Shown here: positions 1 to 13,191 of the stretch, one piece after another
How positions within the stretch are numbered: position 1 is the stretch's first letter
Layout: each line of letters opens with the position of its first letter
Assembly: GCA_029964075.1 (NCBI GenBank)
Contig: CM057136.1
Coordinates: 14,868,381 to 14,932,380, forward strand
Direction: 5' to 3'
Source: Patiria pectinifera
Lineage: Eukaryota > Echinodermata > Asteroidea > Valvatida > Asterinidae
DNA: 64,000 nucleotides
The notes under the pieces: model-generated
Databases searched by the model: none
Seen by the model: only the letters and a program-made list of their open reading frames with translations
What the model was told of the DNA's origin: nothing
Translations under genes and position numbers: made by a program

Positions 1-147
1 GGTCGGCCACCCCAACGCGTCCCCCTGAAGGGAAAAATAAAAGAAATTGTAGCCAAAGTTGCAACTTTTACTTTCAAATTTTGCTCCATTGTCCTGTTCA
101 CATCTAAACGAGACAATGTTGTTAGCGTGCACGGTCCAACCACTGTC

Positions 148-397
148 ATGGGCGTCACAAGGGGGGGGGGGCAAGGGGGGCACTTGGCCCCCAACTGGAA
201 AAGCAAAAAGAAAAGGAAAAAAAAGAGAGAAAAAAAGAAAAGAAAAAGAGGCGCGAAGTCATAGTGGTGTAAATTTAATGGGTGGGGGGGGGGGCAAAAT
301 GTCCCTGCTAAATCGAGAATGTGTTGAGAAATACAGGCATTTTTTGGCAAAAATATGTTTTGCCCCCCTCTAGAAAAAATCCTGGCAACGCCCATGA
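148..397. mobile_element. MITE with TCATGGGCGT ends and a target-site duplication
   Basis: The ends are inverted (ATGGGCGT on the left, ACGCCCATGA on the right). CCACTGTC occurs directly at both sides (140-147 and 398-405), as expected of a 6-8 bp target duplication, depending on where the ends are drawn. The interior is G-run and purine rich with no coding capacity. An 8-bp duplication would suit hAT-type transposition; this is inferred. Confidence 0.6.
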
Positions 398-682
398 CCA
401 CTGTCGGTCTTTGTAGTCTGCACGGTCTACGAGATCCCGAAAAAAAGGCTTGGGGAAAAAAATATATCCTATATGACAGGTGAAGCCTACCTGATTCTGT
501 AACCTCACTCCATGGGACAGGCGCAGGCGTGGTGCTGTATAGGATCGCATGCGGTGTTATCCAGGGACAGGCCGGCGTGCTACCTGCAACGAACATCCAT
601 CCCATATCGCTTGTACAGTTTATTGAGGCCCTATTGATGAGAAACTGACGCTTTGGCCTACAAGAAACATCGGAAATACAAA

Positions 683-1182
683 NNNNNNNNNNNNNNNNNN
701 NNNNNNNNNNNNNNNNNNNNNNNNNNNNNNNNNNNNNNNNNNNNNNNNNNNNNNNNNNNNNNNNNNNNNNNNNNNNNNNNNNNNNNNNNNNNNNNNNNNN
801 NNNNNNNNNNNNNNNNNNNNNNNNNNNNNNNNNNNNNNNNNNNNNNNNNNNNNNNNNNNNNNNNNNNNNNNNNNNNNNNNNNNNNNNNNNNNNNNNNNNN
901 NNNNNNNNNNNNNNNNNNNNNNNNNNNNNNNNNNNNNNNNNNNNNNNNNNNNNNNNNNNNNNNNNNNNNNNNNNNNNNNNNNNNNNNNNNNNNNNNNNNN
1001 NNNNNNNNNNNNNNNNNNNNNNNNNNNNNNNNNNNNNNNNNNNNNNNNNNNNNNNNNNNNNNNNNNNNNNNNNNNNNNNNNNNNNNNNNNNNNNNNNNNN
1101 NNNNNNNNNNNNNNNNNNNNNNNNNNNNNNNNNNNNNNNNNNNNNNNNNNNNNNNNNNNNNNNNNNNNNNNNNNNNNNNNNN
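683..1182. other. Assembly gap, 500 N
   Basis: Exactly 500 N. ORFs that run through it are artefacts. Confidence 1.
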
Positions 1183-4100
1183 GAGGAGGGTAAAGAGGGG
1201 GCAAAGAGGGTGCATGGCAATGATTGCAACGTTATAATAATACAATCTCTATTACCTGAGCCCTTGAAAAAGGCCACCATGTTTGCCTTTTAGGAAAAAG
1301 GCCACCATGTTTACCTTTTAGGCCTAGCCAATCCCCATTGGACCAAAAACAACCCGGTCTCGGAATGAGCATCACGCTACTGGCTCGCTATGTTGACTGA
1401 TTCTGTCGTGTGGTTGACAGCCTATATCCGCCATTAATGCACTAATCGCTAATGGACTTCCAATTTAAAAAAAAAAAAAGAAGGAAAAATAAACTCACCG
1501 ATCGTCTGGTATCTTACGGATGATAAGTCAATGGGTTTTAATATAGAAACAGGCCGTTCCTTACGAACAGTTATGCATGGTTGGCCAACCATCAATGGCA
1601 GGGGCTCTTGCCGCATTTTAATAGAAACTTCAAATTAAAAGGGACCGCCGCATCGCGAATGTTACAGCAAATTACAGTTTTCCTTTTTTAAGCAGAGCCC
1701 TAAGGTTACAAAAGTAGAAATTCCGAAATGGGCTTCCTGTCATCCAACATTTTCGTTTCGACAGTGGCTTTATTAATTGAAACGAAGGACAGTTTTTGGC
1801 CCCTCATAAAGAGCCGAATTGAGACCAGAATGGCATGTGGTTTTTAACAAATACCTGTTTGACTGACTGACTGACTGACTGAGCTACTTACTCACCGACA
1901 GTCACTCGTGAGCCGGGCAGTGCTATCGAAAAGGATTACCCCGTAACGCCAATAAATTGGTTTAATTCGAGCCATTGTGTAGACAATAAAAATAATTCAG
2001 TAAGCAGTCATTTTACTGGATCAGCTAGGATTGCCATATTTTGGTTTCTATCAAAATGTCCAAAATACAGAAATTACAAGAAGTGATTTTTTCCCCCCAC
2101 ATCTTTTAAGTCGGAGTTTGGGTCTGTAATAATAGCTTTTATCAGCGTCGACAGTGTAACGAAACACTATCCGCTGTCAGTTTCTTTTAAAAGAATCCCT
2201 ATACAGTCATTGACATCCGTCGCGTTTTAGGGAGATTAGTCGTTTCGGTTGTCATGGAAACGGCAGTAGAAGAGGAAGAGCCTGAGGCGATGTGAGATCT
2301 ATCTCCCGTTTCTTCGATTTCATGCAACCAAAAAAAAACCTGTCTTTCGCAGTCAGGGGTACAAACAGACTGAATTGATTCAATTTTGTTACCGTTTCGT
2401 GAGGTGCTACCAATTTATTGTTTTGCCCAACCGCTGAAACAAGCCTTGCATGATGAGTTTCTCTGATTTTCCTCTGGGAAACGAAAAACAACAAAAATCG
2501 AAACACCTCGGGGATCAGAGAGACGTGCGAAATAACGCCACAACATCTCTCAAACCAATCATTTACAAATGATGCGGTAGCTTGTTTTCCCCTGGGCGTT
2601 CCATATCTGGTCAATCAGCGTCGACGATGAGCCAGGGGTGTTTGAGTTGTACTGTTTGAACTGAACTTTAACGGCACGTGCTGACGTGTCTCCGGTCAAA
2701 TTTGAACAATTAATGAATGCATTCTGGGCCAAAGCTGCCGGTTGAGAAATTCCACGGCAATCGATTCGCCCAAGGTACACGTGTGTTAAGACAAACGACT
2801 AAAATCTTTCCAGTTGGAGATTTCCTAGTTTTGATTTGACTTTACTTTAGTCATGCAATCTTTCAAGATATCTAGGAACGTGAACTGTATAATAAAGCAA
2901 ACGTATTTTCCTTAATTATGTCTTTTCATATAATTTTTTAGACAACCAATTTGACTCAAGGACTGCATAAACAAACTATATCGACTTCGGATGTAATAAA
3001 AAACACGATGTAATGAAATACTTCATATTCTTCTGCCGAGCGAGAAAATGCTAATGAGGACAGAACGTATTGCTTGGTGCCAAACACTATAAAGCACGGC
3101 CGACCCGGGGGGGGGGGGTAATCTTGCTCATCATCTGAATATGCACGATTTAGAGACGAGCAACAATTCTCAAACGACCAGTAAAGGTACGGTTTAGCAG
3201 TTATTCAGAGTCCTTTAATCGCGACAACAAACTGCCCACGAGTTGCATTAACGTCTCGAAAGGATGCAGCAAAAGACAGAACGGGAAGATCCCCATCGCT
3301 CAAGGCACAGAGCAAGATTCCGCGCACTCTGCTTGAAGTATGAATTCGCATTCTTAAACACACACACATGTCACCGAAGAGATGTTATCGTATATATCAT
3401 CTCTTGCCAGTTGTCACGATAACTTGTCACTTTGCGCAGAGTTTTCCTTTCTCGCTTCAAGTTTTTTTTTTTTCGACGCGTAATTCTGCATGCTGCAGAA
3501 ATTAATTAACGACACCGCAACGTCTGCTAAAATCACAAGGGAGGAAATTTTGTTCGTTTCAAAATTAAATATTTTTTTCAGCTGGCACTTCGTCATTGTC
3601 AAGAATGTCCAGCTACGCGTGTAATTAAAAAAAATACATTTCGTAGTCAACTCATGGCTGAAATAGTTCGAAAAAAAATATTAATTTTCATTTTTGTATG
3701 TTTTCCACATTTTTTTTTTATTGCAACCGGCAACACGTGTAACGGAATCAGGACATAGCTGCGTAAATAAACTCGAAGAGAATGCTTGCTGAGCAAACTT
3801 ATATGTTAATTAAAAAATCAGCCGAGTACCAGTCACAGGAAATGTACACTGTACACTGCATGATATTTTGGCTGGTAACCTGTTTTACAAATATTTGCTA
3901 TCCTAAGCAGCTCCATGAATGAAACTGTCCCCTGTTACGCTTGTGGAAAATTCAACTTGAACAAGTTTATCAAGTTCACAAGTTGGCCGTCGCTAGTAAT
4001 ACTAGTATTATACATTCAACTAAATTTTGAGGCAAACGTCCCTTTTAACTTTCGGCTAAAAAAATTGTTTTATTTAAAACAAATCCTGATTCACAACGGT

Positions 4101-4957
4101 CATGTCATAAGCTTATTACCATCCTTGCATTGACATTTGTAGGTTTTTGCCAATTATTTTCTTGACGTTGAAGAACATGAGTTATGGCCCAGCTCGAAAT
4201 CCTCTCGAAGATTTACGCTAATAAGGTTTAATACCCAACTGGCTACATCCGCTTTTTTTTCAAAGCTGATCGCATCTTGAAGAAACGTAGCATAAGAAAA
4301 GTAGGAAGTCAGTCTGGCAATAATAATGCAATGTTTTTGTTTGTGGGAAGAACTTAAACTCGCGCGTTGGGAGACAGGACTCGTTACTATGGCAACCGGA
4401 ATTGGGATTCCTTCCTGCGCGTTGACTTCGAGGCAATCTGAATTTGATGAGGCATCAAATTTTCCGCACAAAGCTTTCGAACAGCGTCTACAAGATTTTG
4501 ATATGATTAATGAAAAATCGGAAAAAGTTTTTGGCCAATGCACGTGTGAGTTAGTAAATGTCGACCACCACTCCCCGTTTTGGCAGAAGACTTCTGAATC
4601 CTACAAAATCCTCTTTTATATCCTCAATGTTACAGTGATCATTGCAAGCACATGTTGTCTCGTAAATTCTTGCTGTATTAATGCCAGACTTACACACATT
4701 ACGAATTCCAATCGTGTAGGCTTATAGGCGTTCGACCATGTCGCACTTGTTTACAGGCTGTTGAGCGGCGCCGTTTTTCAACGGGGAACTGAACACATCG
4801 CTGTTACCTATATGTTTTGTTAGCCCACGGTTGAAAAAGCTTAGGCAGAGATATATGGTAGACCACGACGGGACAGAAATAAAACCTTTCGGTGGCCAGG
4901 TTACCTTTTTTAAAGTCTTATAATTTTTTTTTACTAAACTATATTACAATGGGAAAG
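1183..4957. other. No gene found; a (GACT)n tract and homopolymer runs
   Basis: A GACT tetranucleotide tract lies at about 1860-1882 and a G run near 3107. The ORFs here (for example minus 2559-2780 and plus 4326-4727) have no recognisable domain and no convincing splice context. No gene supported. Confidence 0.6.
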
Positions 4958-5142
4958 AATGTTGCAATCTGACGCTACTTCAGCGGTTGTGTACAAAGAG
5001 TCAAGAACATTTTTTAAGTATTTCAAAAATTGAAAATGTTTTTTCAGTCCCAGATTCATGTCTCATCGTCATCATAGTTTAGCAAAGACTGACCTTCATC
5101 GAGATGATATATGAAGAAAAAGCAGCGTCAGGTTGCAACATT
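4958..5142. mobile_element. MITE family 1, copy 1 (TIR AATGTTGCAA..GACGC)
   Basis: The left end AATGTTGCAATCTGACGCT is the inverse of the right end AGCGTCAGGTTGCAACATT. The 185-bp interior has no coding capacity and shares several blocks, such as TTGTGTACAAAG and CAGATTCATGTCT, with the copy at 30882-31093. Confidence 0.75.
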
Positions 5143-8100
5143 CATTCCTTACACTGCAACATCAGATATCCGATTAGCCTACTGGTTTCATACCAAAATT
5201 GTTCTTTATCTTCGACACGAAGTGCGTATTATATTACACCAAACATTAACATCATCATCAACAAGTGCGCTGTAGATAATAGCCGAGTCATTTGTCGTAA
5301 TTCTATCAAGCACCGAAGAATGACAATAAGTTAATGCTTCCGGCAACTCATTTCGACAATCTGTGCAATTCGTATATAACGTTAAATCCTTTTCCCGCCC
5401 ATTTGTAGAAATCAATATACTGCAAATTGGAAACATGAGCACGCGGTCAATGATTTTGATACCAAGAAATACATTGAAAAGGCCACAATGTGGCAATATG
5501 ATTTTGTTTTCTTCTTCAAAACTCACCCTGGGCATGTGTGCAACCTTCCCGCCAAAAAACACCAGTCGTCACCGACCCACCGTGAAATTTCAACAGCTGA
5601 GCGTGCGATGATCGGCACAGATTTCTCCTAGCTGGGCTTTTCCTTTTTGCTCCTGCTATCTGCAAAGCAACGAGGCACACATCAGACCGTAGAACTTAAG
5701 TAGAAAAGGCAGTCGAATTTGTGGAATGCAATATTCCCCATACGGCTTGCAACAGTGAGTGCGCGTACGTGCATATACGCGCGTGCGTACAAAGCGCTCT
5801 CATTATTGGTTGCCTTAGCGTGCTCATTTGCATAAAAATTGCATACTTAATAAAACATCATGGTTATTGTTAATGTGGCACAGTAGCGCCGGTGAGGCGG
5901 CATTTTGTTGGAGAAAATTGATACCTTCCGCCCCATTTGTCTTCATTCTTTAATTGTCTTCCTCTCTCTCTCTTATTATAAATGACGCTGGACATACTCG
6001 CGTAAAAAGCCTAATGACAATTGCCTCGTCCGATTGCAGAGAATAATCATGACCAATTAAAGAGAACACAGAAAAAAGTCGCGATGATTATCACGCTAAA
6101 ACATCGTGGATTGAAGGAAACAAAACCACTTTTCAAAGAATCTATTATTAAAATGTCGCATTAATAACCTCTGTTTAATTTTTCTTAAATTACTACATAC
6201 GTTAAAGCAGGTTAGGACTCAGATTGGAAAAATATACATGATTTAGAGGAAAAAAATAGAAATTTAAAGGACTTTACTCAGCTTTGGCTTGCACATATAA
6301 CTTTGTTCTCAAGAGTCTTAAAAGAACAAGGACATTTCTTCAAGACTTTAAAATGAATTTCCCAAGAGGAATCAAAATGTCTATCAAAAGCATAGGTGAT
6401 TTGCAAATACAATGTATCTCTACTGCGGTGCAGCATTACGGGCAAGTGATACATAAACAGTAACTTTTATTGTATTATTTTTTGTAAATTGTAACTTTTA
6501 TATATTATATCTCAATTAAGCAGAGTTCATGTAGCATGCATGCCATACCTCGACCTACACATAGACACCATTATGGGTTGGGTATATTTTTCATACATAA
6601 TAAAAGGTCATTTCCAGTGCGCTTCGTGACTTCAACGACAACGCCTGTTGATGTAAACGGCTTTGATGCAGTACTACAACGGTTGAATGGCATTGGACAA
6701 TCACGCGAGAAAAACAACGCCAAGGTCATACACAGACATGACAGTGCTTGTGTTGAAACATAGTTTCATTTTCACATGCCAATTATTTCTGCACGAGATT
6801 TCCTTTTTCCCCATTCAAATATCTGAAGAACATGAAGGGCAACAGGGGCGAAACGTAAAGATATACATGTCTTGAGATATACAAAGATCGATTAATAACA
6901 AAATGTGTTATACAGGGTGGCCCCAAAATAGTTTTCAAATTATCTTATTCAATACAAATTATCTTGTTCAAAACTTGTATTATGTTTCATTTCTGCCATG
7001 AAGAGGAAATAAATGTGTTTGTGTTTGAATTGGAAATTGTCTCCCTAATTTTGAGAAATCTTCGTCTGAAAAGGTGTACACTTTTTTTCTGGCAGAAAAT
7101 TGATATCAAATATATTTTGTTGCTAATTAAATATATTTAAAATAACTAAATTACTTTTTTAAATAAGAACAAATAAAATGTTGAGTAAAAAAGTGAACAT
7201 GTCAATTAAAAAACGATATTTTTCTTTACATATCTATTGTTCTTGGAGCGGTGATTTCACTTCTAACAGCCAATGGGCGATTCAGATTTTTTACACCGAA
7301 ATCAGTGTTTTGAAGTAGTTTTATGAGTAGCCATGTCGGATATTCAAATCAAGTTGACCCCTACGTCATAGGTCGTGAGAGACTAACAACACTATTTTCT
7401 CTTAAAGCGTAATATCAACTGTGCTGATACTTCAACAGGATAGGTTTTGAATATTCTCCTTTGAATTTTGAATGATATTATTATTGGAAACGAACAAATG
7501 CATGAAAATCTAATGATCCTAATGCCTTTAAGAAATCAAGCTGTGTTGAAAGCCCTTTGAGGAACGAACCAACAGGTGATCGTTCTAATCGAGTTACTGA
7601 AAATATATTACCGAGTGTCTTATCGACTTGAAAGAACTAAGTTAATAAATGGCCACTCCGTGTCATAATTTGCAACAATCCTTGAGTGTTCCTTGATGTG
7701 GCCCACGTTGTTTATAGAGTGGCATTGAAATGAGAATGATCAACTAATTAGATTTGTGCTGGGAAAGCGAGGGGTCATTCATTGTGCGTCTAGCTCGTGA
7801 AATGCATGCAATATTTGAGAGACAATAAGCAGTTTACAAAAACGTGCATTTTCAGGGAAAAAGAATTTCAAGGGTTCTGGGTGGCTCTATAAATAGGGAA
7901 AATCGACTTGGTTGGCTCATGGAGGTACTACCTTGGAGGTACTAATTCATTTCATCTTCATATCATACAATTATAATTGACGAATATTTCGCTAAAGGTA
8001 AATGGACCAATACACCTACAAAATAGAAATGTGTGTGTCACGTAGACAAACACAGCTGTTTCGGCTGTTGGTAATGACTCCGTGACACATAATGGAGTCC

Positions 8101-9327
8101 CGGTTTAGGTACATACCAAGTTCGGAACAGATGGAACATAATTGAATTGATTTTATCTTCATATCATACACTTAATATAATTATTCTGCATAAATGGACC
8201 AATAAAAAACGTAAATGGACCAGTTCACCTAAACCAAAACACCGAGAGCAAGTATAGCTTTTGCGGGTTATTAGGTTTGTTAATAACTTATTATAATGCT
8301 GTTATATTCCTATAGCCCGTCTTGTTGTGACACACTGCATACAGGTACTTTGTTTCGAAATACTTATTTTATGGACTTCGTTGGTAATCAAAAAATAATG
8401 TCGGTTAAAAGATTTATCCGTAGTTTCGGTTTGAAGTGAAATTTAATTTGCGCTCTGGTGTGCAACAACAACATGTCTGGTCTATGCATAATTAAAAGTG
8501 TATCGGCTATTGATGCGGAAACGGACGAATGCGTTTGTAATTTCAGTACAGCGTATGACGGTTTTGGTATCATTATTCACAATGCATTGTGACTGTACAC
8601 AATGCGTTCTACTTATGTATTCCCGAAGGTAAATAATGAATTAAAAATGACATGGGCTGACAGTGTACGTCTTCAATAGTCATTGCCAGGGATAGTACGG
8701 CACCTATACAATGTTACTTGGTGACAATTTCTTCGAGGTGGATTGACTTCAATCTGTGCAGTGTTCTTTTTTCATCTTGGCTCGATGTCTAGAAATCTCA
8801 ACATCTGAGGTACATGAAAATGTCACTATGTTAGAAAAAAAGGTAGCCCTATAGGCGTACGAGGCTCAACATTCTCCGTATAAAGACTGCCTGAGGGAAG
8901 ATATGCACGACATCTGTTCAGCAACTATATGTAATATTAAAGTATCCATTCCGTAAAGCGTAACCTCTGTTGGATTGTTTTCACCGAGCTTTCACAGACC
9001 GACATATTATACTATACCTCCCGGGGATGGGATTTATATCCAGTACTTTTTTCGGCATGGATTTCCAATTCGCCTGTGGAAGGGAAATGTTAGAGTTATA
9101 TAGAAATTCTAACGAAATTGGTGAGTTTTGGAAAATCGCAGGGATGAGCTCCAAACCTGAAAACTGATACAAAAAAATATCTCCTGTTTCCTTTGCGATG
9201 CTACACAATGAATCTCAAGTCTCTAATATCAATCTTTGGGATTCGCCCAGCACAGAAGAATTTGGTGAATGCAGGGTATATCTTTTAGCGTATGGAATAG
9301 CGAGCAGATTCGGTGATTTACACTTGA
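5143..9327. other. No gene found; AT-rich, with a partial duplication near 8 kb
   Basis: Only short random ORFs are seen. Segments 7942-8019 and 8142-8230 resemble each other (shared TTCATATCATACA and AAATGGACCAATA), an old local duplication. TACAGGGTGGCCCC at about 6913 resembles a mariner end, but no partner end was found. Confidence 0.5.
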
Positions 9328-9508
9328 TCGAGATTCTCACCATTCAGCGGGCGCCCTGTATCGGGTCTTCCGTAACCCGTTGTTGTATTACAAAAAGCAT
9401 GTTAGCCAAATTGACCAATCAACAGCTAAGTCCACCTTTCTGATCGAAATGACGTCACGATTTTTTTTAAATTTCGACTCCGATTGGCTGGCGCGCGGGG
9501 TCGCATAA
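9328..9508. repeat. Dispersed repeat with CCAAT and CRE motifs, copy 1
   Basis: About 180 bases, clearly homologous to 38282-38460 along the whole length. Contains GACCAATCAAC, a perfect TGACGTCA and GATTGGCTGGCGCGC. No TIR or ORF seen; class unknown. Confidence 0.65.
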
Positions 9509-12500
9509 AATTTGCATTGCTCATGATATTATATCAGACGTTGGATACGGAGAGGGCTCCGTTTAACGGGTGATACTCAAGACTATATGTATCTTATATG
9601 GAGAGGGAATTGATTCAGTTTAACTGGTGTCATCTAAAATTTCGACTCCAGACGAAATCTGTTCTCGTTTACCTTATTTGGACTCCAGTTCTCACGTGTG
9701 GCTTGTCACTGTTCCATCCAGTAGTCTAGCAAGACATGCACAATACACCCAGTGTATACCTTATTTCTAGAAGTCCAAATTTGCCACTTCAACGGTATCC
9801 ATGTATACATGTACTGCTTCGCAAATCATCGAAAGTTATTATCAAGGGGGAAAAAGCCTGTGAACAGTGACTTATCTTTTTAATCATCACGTACAACACT
9901 TCCGTGTTGCTATTGGTATAAACGCGTCACGAGTCACAAGATTAACCTAAACTGAAACCTCCAACATTAACCGCAAAAGCCAGAAGTCAGACAGACTGAA
10001 ATCAAGACTAGATACATCAATACTTGTTCGCTTGACAATGGGTTTAGCCTTCAAAAGTCAAAGACTCCAACTGTATTGATTCCTAAACTAAAACGTGGCG
10101 GCCTCGACTTGCATCGTGCATGACAACAAGGAAAGGCTCTGTTCCCTTTCATAATATTTCCTACGACCTGACTTCTATTAAAACGCAAACTTCATGTTTT
10201 ATACGATTTTTTTAAGGGTTTAGTAGGGATTTTAGGAATAGATTCGTACGGTATCCAGTAAACATAAGTTGCTGTGAACATGCCATATTGCAGGCAGACC
10301 GACACAAATCATCACATTGTGTTGTATTTCAATAAATCCCTTTCACAGCGTGACGCGATTGTGTTGGATTTGCAACCTCCGAAGCCACACATGCAGCTAA
10401 ATCCCTTCCATTTAAACACACCCTTGTCTGAAATTGGCAGCAGGTTTTTTTTCGCCTCTCGATAGAACCAGCATATGAATAAACAAACAGACGAATTTCA
10501 AGATTGTGTTTGACACCGAGGGCCCCAATGTTGTCAGTTCATGTAGGATATAATAGGAAAAGTTTCCCAATGTCATTCATTGACTACTTACAGGCATGCA
10601 ACTGGGAAATCACAAAAAAAGAGGAAATTCACATTTTTCACAGACTTTGTACAGTGTTTTTCTATTTTCAATGGCACACATGGGAAGTAAAAAAAGAGGA
10701 AATCAGCTGATCCGAGGAAAAGTTGCATGCCTGTACTTAACATTGACAACCTCGACTTGGTTATAATTCCAAATTATTCATGATATAATGGTTTTGATAT
10801 GTATACTAGCTGGGCGGAGTCTTATAATAATGTTTACCTTTACCTGAATTTGCATGTTGACCCTAAGTACTTTGGGTGTGGTAAACCTTGGTGAAGCAAT
10901 TTTCGCACATTTTTGTCATCAGTAATGTTATGTTTTGCGTGGCGATACGTTTTCATAGAGATAATGTTGTAATATTTAACTAATGAAAGTCTGAAAGAAA
11001 CAAATTTGCCAAAAACAGCAAAACAAACAAATCATTTTTTTTCACGTGCCAACTTAACTGTGACTTCAGAGGAGTGAAATCGTAGCACAGGACCTGCATT
11101 TTCATTAATTAACCGTTGCATTTTGCACACACTCCTTACGAGTCCTTAGGCAAAACGTGACACACAGACATCAGACAGACAAGGTAAAGGATATTTTAAT
11201 ATAGGATGTAGAATTTGTTTATCATTTTATACAATCTGATAATGCATATAAGCCTACCTGTAAACCCTGCTGAAGATGCGTATTGTGTAACGGAGAATAT
11301 GCTGGTTTATAAATCAATGTATAATTCTGCAAACTGCACAATTTATTTCTGTAGTAAAACCCTGAGATATACCAGTGTGTACTGAGGTGACACAAACTCA
11401 ACAGAGTTAGAGGTTGCAGTGGAACTGTAAATTCAAAGTTGACCCGCCGTACAACACGGTAAGAACATGGAGCTATAGCTCCATGAAAAATTGATTTGGT
11501 TTTGATTTGCAGATCAATGCATTTGGAATACAATCGTGCGGGGTTGACCTGCATAATTTCATCATATCAATAATAGACTTCATAGGCCTCAATTGTAAAG
11601 CCGGTCCAGGGTTACCGTTCGATTATGCTCTGCACTTCGTGACGGGATAATTCTATCATAATTATGTCAGCCCCAGCGCTATACCGTGGGCCCTTTGCAT
11701 GGCTTACAGTTGAAAGGGAGGCTCTATTCTATTGGCACGCCCACCTACTTGAATTGGTTCTCATTAGCAATCTACAAGTACCGATGCGACATGAGAAGTT
11801 TGCAAGTCTAGCCTCACTTCAAAGCAAATCGTGAGCCTTCGGGCAGATACACAATAAAACACGCAGCATATACAGACGGGCCGGTCACGATTCATATGAC
11901 TTATGGTTATTACTGCACGGACTTTCGCGTGTCACGGTACTCTCTGGCTGCCCATACATGCACAATATGAAGCGTATACAAGTTTTCAATACCAGTTACA
12001 TGTACATGTACATACTACTGATCAAATACTTAGTCCACAGCATCTGTCAGAAAAGTGCAATACGTATACACAAACCTTTAGCTTCCGGAGTTGAGTCAGG
12101 TGGAGTGCTAAGGTCTGGCTCCCAATTTCAGTGGTTTTTCCCACGAAAGCCAAATCTTCAATCCTCACTTTGGCACTACCAGTATTATAAGTAAGTTCTA
12201 CATACATGTACAATGTAAGTGTTTTCACTGCGCAGTGAACGCCTGGATAACTTCTACATGGAAATATCTGTAGATCAGATCATGCAGGATACCACGTTGC
12301 CTGTGTTGGCCTCGCTGCGAGCTGCATAGGTCTGTGTGCATCACAGTCATCCATGGACAAGGGAATGCAGTGATGCGTTCAGTAACCAATGGTAGTGGTG
12401 GTGATGTGGGGGTGGGCGATATACCCAAGGTTATACAAATGCAAGGAGGTAATTGCTGCGCACGTGTATCGTTTCTAAGTAATCCATTCTGATCGATTCC

Positions 12501-13022
12501 TCTACCTTGCCTTGAGCTTTTTATTGACTGCTTACTGAAGAAGTAAGTCAGTAACTGACGACAAAAGACTAAATCAACATCATTTGCGACAGGAGAAAAT
12601 GAAAACACCTTTTTTTTCTAACAAAGTTGTTTTGCCCCTACGTCGTTAGTCCTCTGTCGGTCCCCAATTCCCAAAAGCTCGGCGATTTGAGATGCTTGTC
12701 ATTAAGCCGGGGTTTATTGTAACCGCTTTGCCTATGGGGGAAGGAATAGACCGATATATTAAGTGCATTTTTGCATAATCTTGTTCCTGCAACTTTTTCT
12801 TCAGATGTTTGGAGGAAATATTCAATCGAGTCTACCGTAGAAATCGCCCTGCGAAACCATTAGATTAGAAGAGAGCCGTGGTACTTTTCCAATGATACTT
12901 TTTCAAATGCTATTGTTGTTTTGAAATGACCTCGAACCCTGAGTTAGGAAGCAGGACGCGGCAATGCAACGCTTTTGTGTCAATAACCTGCAATATGTAT
13001 ACGTACGTAGACGAGGAAATGA
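9509..13022. other. No gene found
   Basis: Short unrelated ORFs only. A perfect 20-base palindrome (CATGGAGCTATAGCTCCATG) lies at 11466-11485 and TACATG palindromic runs near 12000. Confidence 0.5.
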
Positions 13023-13191
13023 GCCGGTGTAGCGTGAATTTAGGTTTCTATGAAAATCGGACTCATTGGTAATACTGCGCATGCGTAAGTATGATAATTA
13101 GGAAAGTGACTGGTCACGTGAGAGAGATTAACCAATAAAAGGGAAAAGGGGTCCGATTTTCACAGGAGTCGGATTTTCATGTGACACCGGC
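13023..13191. mobile_element. Probable MITE with GCCGGTGT ends
   Basis: The segment starts GCCGGTGT and ends ACACCGGC; inside, GAAAATCGGAC faces GTCCGATTTTC. It is 169 bp, noncoding, and no exact target duplication was identified. Confidence 0.5.

Noticed and set aside
620..1245. Long ORFs on both strands across 683-1182
   Set aside because: They consist almost entirely of N from the assembly gap.
2559..2780. Minus-strand ORF with fairly balanced composition
   Set aside because: Could be an unknown exon, but no clear acceptor and donor frame it and I recognise no family.
4326..4727. Plus-strand ORF of 133 aa with a hydrophobic segment
   Set aside because: No recognisable domain, no splice context and an overlapping ORF of similar length on the other strand (4154-4543); fits chance.
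6913..6935. TACAGGGTGGCCCC as a mariner end
   Set aside because: No inverted partner found nearby, so an element could not be delimited.
8970..9208. Overlapping ORFs on both strands
   Set aside because: Mirror ORFs without family similarity; treated as chance.
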